64,000 nt of DNA from Undaria pinnatifida (lineage: Eukaryota > Sar > Phaeophyceae > Laminariales > Alariaceae): contig JABAKD010000016.1 of assembly GCA_012845835.1 (NCBI GenBank), forward strand, positions 15,393,625 to 15,457,624, read 5' to 3'. Position numbers and translations under genes: made by a program. Under the pieces are notes generated by a model. That model was not told the DNA's origin. It was given only the letters and a program-made list of their open reading frames with translations, and made no database searches. Shown piece by piece: positions 62,501 to 64,000 of the stretch. Positions within the stretch are counted from its first letter, which is position 1. Every line of letters starts with the position of its first letter.

Positions 62501-64000
62501 CGACTCTCGCATACAGATGCTGTTTTGCGCATTCTTCTTGGTGTCGTATCAATCTACTGTTGATTCCCAACATTCCCTGGGAAACTTACTCCGGTGAAAA
62601 GTTGCTTGGTCTACGGTAGTCTGCAAAGCTTGAGAGAGAAACACCCAGACCATAGATTGCCGCTCGTACATCGAGGCCATTACCCCTGGGCCAGGCGCGG
62701 TCGCTTCCTTCGGCCCCAATCTCAACGTACGGGTGGCTATCAAGGATTGACTGGAATCCATGCAGCTCCGCATAGACTCTCATCTTGTTCGAGAAGGAGT
62801 CGGAATTCTTTTTTCCCTTGAAGGTAGGAACAGCCATCTTGGGTTGCCCCAAAAATGGCCGGCTACGAAGAATATCCCGCACAGTGATTGAAGGCTCACC
62901 TAGAGGGCCATCGCCCCAATCTTGCCCTCTGCAGCCAAGCTGATACCCAGTGGGATCAGCTTCCGCAGCATCACCACGCTCCTCCTCGTGGCTCCCGGTG
63001 CCATCGTCGGAGCGATCCAACGATGGCGACACAGCACCCGTCCCTGCTGTATCTACGGCAGGTAACCTTTGCTCCCCGCCGGACTTTCGCTGTGTCCCGC
63101 CTTCTCGGTTATTTTTCAACAACGCAGCCATCGTTTGAGGCAGTTCTGCATGAGACGACTTTTGACGCTCCTCCGCATCTGCGGCTGCTTGTTGTGAACC
63201 TCGGAGAGCGAGGTCCTGCTCTGATACAGCGGCGCTAAGATAATCTAAAAACGTTCATCACCCATGATGAGGCTGCGTCGGTACCAACGCACTAAAGTGT
63301 TCGTCAGCCCCAAGCAAAGTTGTCAAAACACTCGGACAGACGATGATGTGATGATTTAGGTCGTTCATTATTATCTCCCAGCCGAGTAGGGACAACAGAA
63401 AAAAGTGGACACCGTGCGTCATCTCATACCCGCTCAGATGCCAAGATCCACATACACCACAGTATGCCAATATCCCGAACCGGCACGTAACTGTCAAGCT
63501 AAAGAGGCACAAATAACATCCTTCACCCTCTCTCCCTCGCGTTCGTGCTGATTGTTTACGTTGTTATATGTTTATCCAGATCGCAGCCTGGTGACGAATT
63601 TACCGAAGGAGACGATGTCCTTCCTGGGGTTTCCCTTCCCAGAAAACGTCCAGTCTTTCGCCACGCACGGCCAGGTGCTCGATTACCTCTGCTCTTACGC
63701 CGATCAGCACGAGCTCCACCCGCTCATCAAACTGGGGTGCCCGGTAGAGTCCATCCGGCCGATCCCTATAGACTCATCGCCTACCCCTCTTGCAAACTCC
63801 GTCAACGCCGCCGCCGACGGTAGTGACGAAATACCACCGGCGGCAAAGGCACGCGGTGAACAAGATAAACCCGAGGCGTTCGATGGGTGGGAAGTGGTTT
63901 ACCGACGCGACCGCGATAATGGGAGCACGCGGGAGCACGTAGGGATAGCGTCAAATGGGGGGGGTGACGGTGCCACTAGCGTGGTGGAAATTTTCGACGC
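59531..64000 (+). CDS. Flavin-containing monooxygenase, 5' part (two exons seen, continues beyond window)
   Basis: Exon 1 is 59531-59762 (77 codons plus one base, donor GTGAGT). Exon 2 starts at 63580 after TTTATCCAG and runs to the window end. The split codon T/AT restores Tyr in the family motif APMYRSLVTNLPKE. Exon 1 holds the FAD-binding Rossmann motif VAVIGAGAAGLAAG (Gly33, 35, 38), the acidic end of the second strand at VTILEK, and HHVGGVW. Exon 2 has MSFLGFPFPENVQSFATHGQ and LDYLCSYADQHEL, as in class B FMOs of the plant FMO and yeast type, followed by an insertion rich in Ala, Pro and Asp. Such enzymes oxygenate soft nucleophiles (N or S) using NADPH, FAD and O2; the substrate is unknown. 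The NADPH-binding half lies outside the window. The 3.8-kb intron contains SINE and gag remnants. Confidence 0.88.
59955..60300 (-). mobile_element. Decayed SINE-A relative in the FMO intron
   Basis: Inverted body segments GAAGCCGTGGTCACAAGCGT and TGCTCGTCGACTTTCGTCGA match subfamily A loosely. The head is represented by CGGTGAGACTTGAACCCACG, a B-box-like motif on the minus strand. Old copy. Confidence 0.5.
60301..61849. other. FMO intron, mostly unrecognised
   Basis: No gene recognised. A GA-rich stretch lies at 61468-61600 (AGAGAG-type), giving an Arg/Glu-rich frame that is low-complexity. CACCAGGTACC-like short palindromic GGTACCTGG boxes recur in this and other introns. Confidence 0.4.
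61850..63228 (-). pseudogene. Copia gag remnant with primer-binding site
   Basis: On the minus strand, TGTATCAGAGC (63218-63228) closely matches the initiator-Met tRNA primer site common in Copia elements (TGGTATCAGAGC, one G missing). A gag frame starts at an ATG (63131) and includes FKGKKNSDSFSNKMRVYAEL. It stops at 62586, and gag continues at 62512-61850 with HPVEMLYAMEDLREMLNIVG and a decayed zinc knuckle CRAAGHYKV. No protease, integrase, RT or LTR was recognised. Nonfunctional. Confidence 0.7.
63229..63579. other. End of the FMO intron
   Basis: Could include remains of the LTR of the gag remnant, but no partner LTR is visible. Ends at the TTTATCCAG acceptor. Confidence 0.35.

Noticed and set aside
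1-64000. CRISPR arrays, operons, riboswitches, rRNA genes
   Set aside because: None seen. Direct repeats lack regular spacers, and the gene structure is eukaryotic.

Overview
This is nuclear DNA from an intron-rich eukaryote whose genes sit among many transposable elements. The best fit is a photosynthetic stramenopile such as a brown alga. The evidence is GT-AG introns with G/C-rich exons, large intergenic and intronic repeats, no bacterial operon structure, and two presequences in which a hydrophobic signal ends in an A-x-x-F-like or GF motif, as in proteins sent to complex plastids. The organism assignment is inference; nothing here names the species.

Six protein-coding loci can be supported. 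(1) The 3' end of a complex I assembly factor of the NDUFAF6 type, 1-1537 (+). (2) A single-exon Ser-rich presequence protein of unknown function, 7935-8969 (-), divergent from (3). (3) A complete seven-exon DegT/DnrJ/EryC1/StrS-type PLP aminotransferase, 9397-37804 (+), whose first intron is 23.6 kb. (4) A nine-exon FAR1/MULE/SWIM protein, transposase-derived, 51269-56084 (+). (5) An ankyrin-type protein with an F-box-like N-terminus, 56617-57879 (-), convergent with (4). (6) The 5' part of a flavin-containing monooxygenase, 59531 to the window end (+).

The rest is mostly repeats. One LINE family ends in (AAC)n and carries a G-rich tract and a pyrimidine tract in its 3' region; about ten 5'-truncated copies lie in both orientations. 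There are two tRNA-derived SINE subfamilies, two LTR-bounded Copia elements with 5-bp target duplications (TAATC, CGAAG), a Copia gag remnant, and two very short LTR elements of TRIM type with about 84-bp LTRs. An 803-bp terminal-inverted-repeat element has subterminal CAGTCGA motifs. A 60-bp motif recurs about eleven times on both strands. There is also a roughly 210-bp satellite and a 1.1-kb trinucleotide/hexanucleotide array.

Layout: 1-1.5 kb gene; 1.5-7.9 kb repeats; 7.9-9.4 kb divergent gene pair; 9.4-37.8 kb the aminotransferase, with intron 1 (9,954-33,537) holding nested insertions; 38-51 kb gene-poor satellite, Copia, microsatellite and TIR element; 51-58 kb transposase-like and ankyrin genes; 59.5-64 kb the monooxygenase. 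The genes look like independent nuclear genes and not a pathway cluster. The strongest evolutionary record is the nesting: Copia inside a LINE copy, and a LINE inside a TRIM, both inside one intron.
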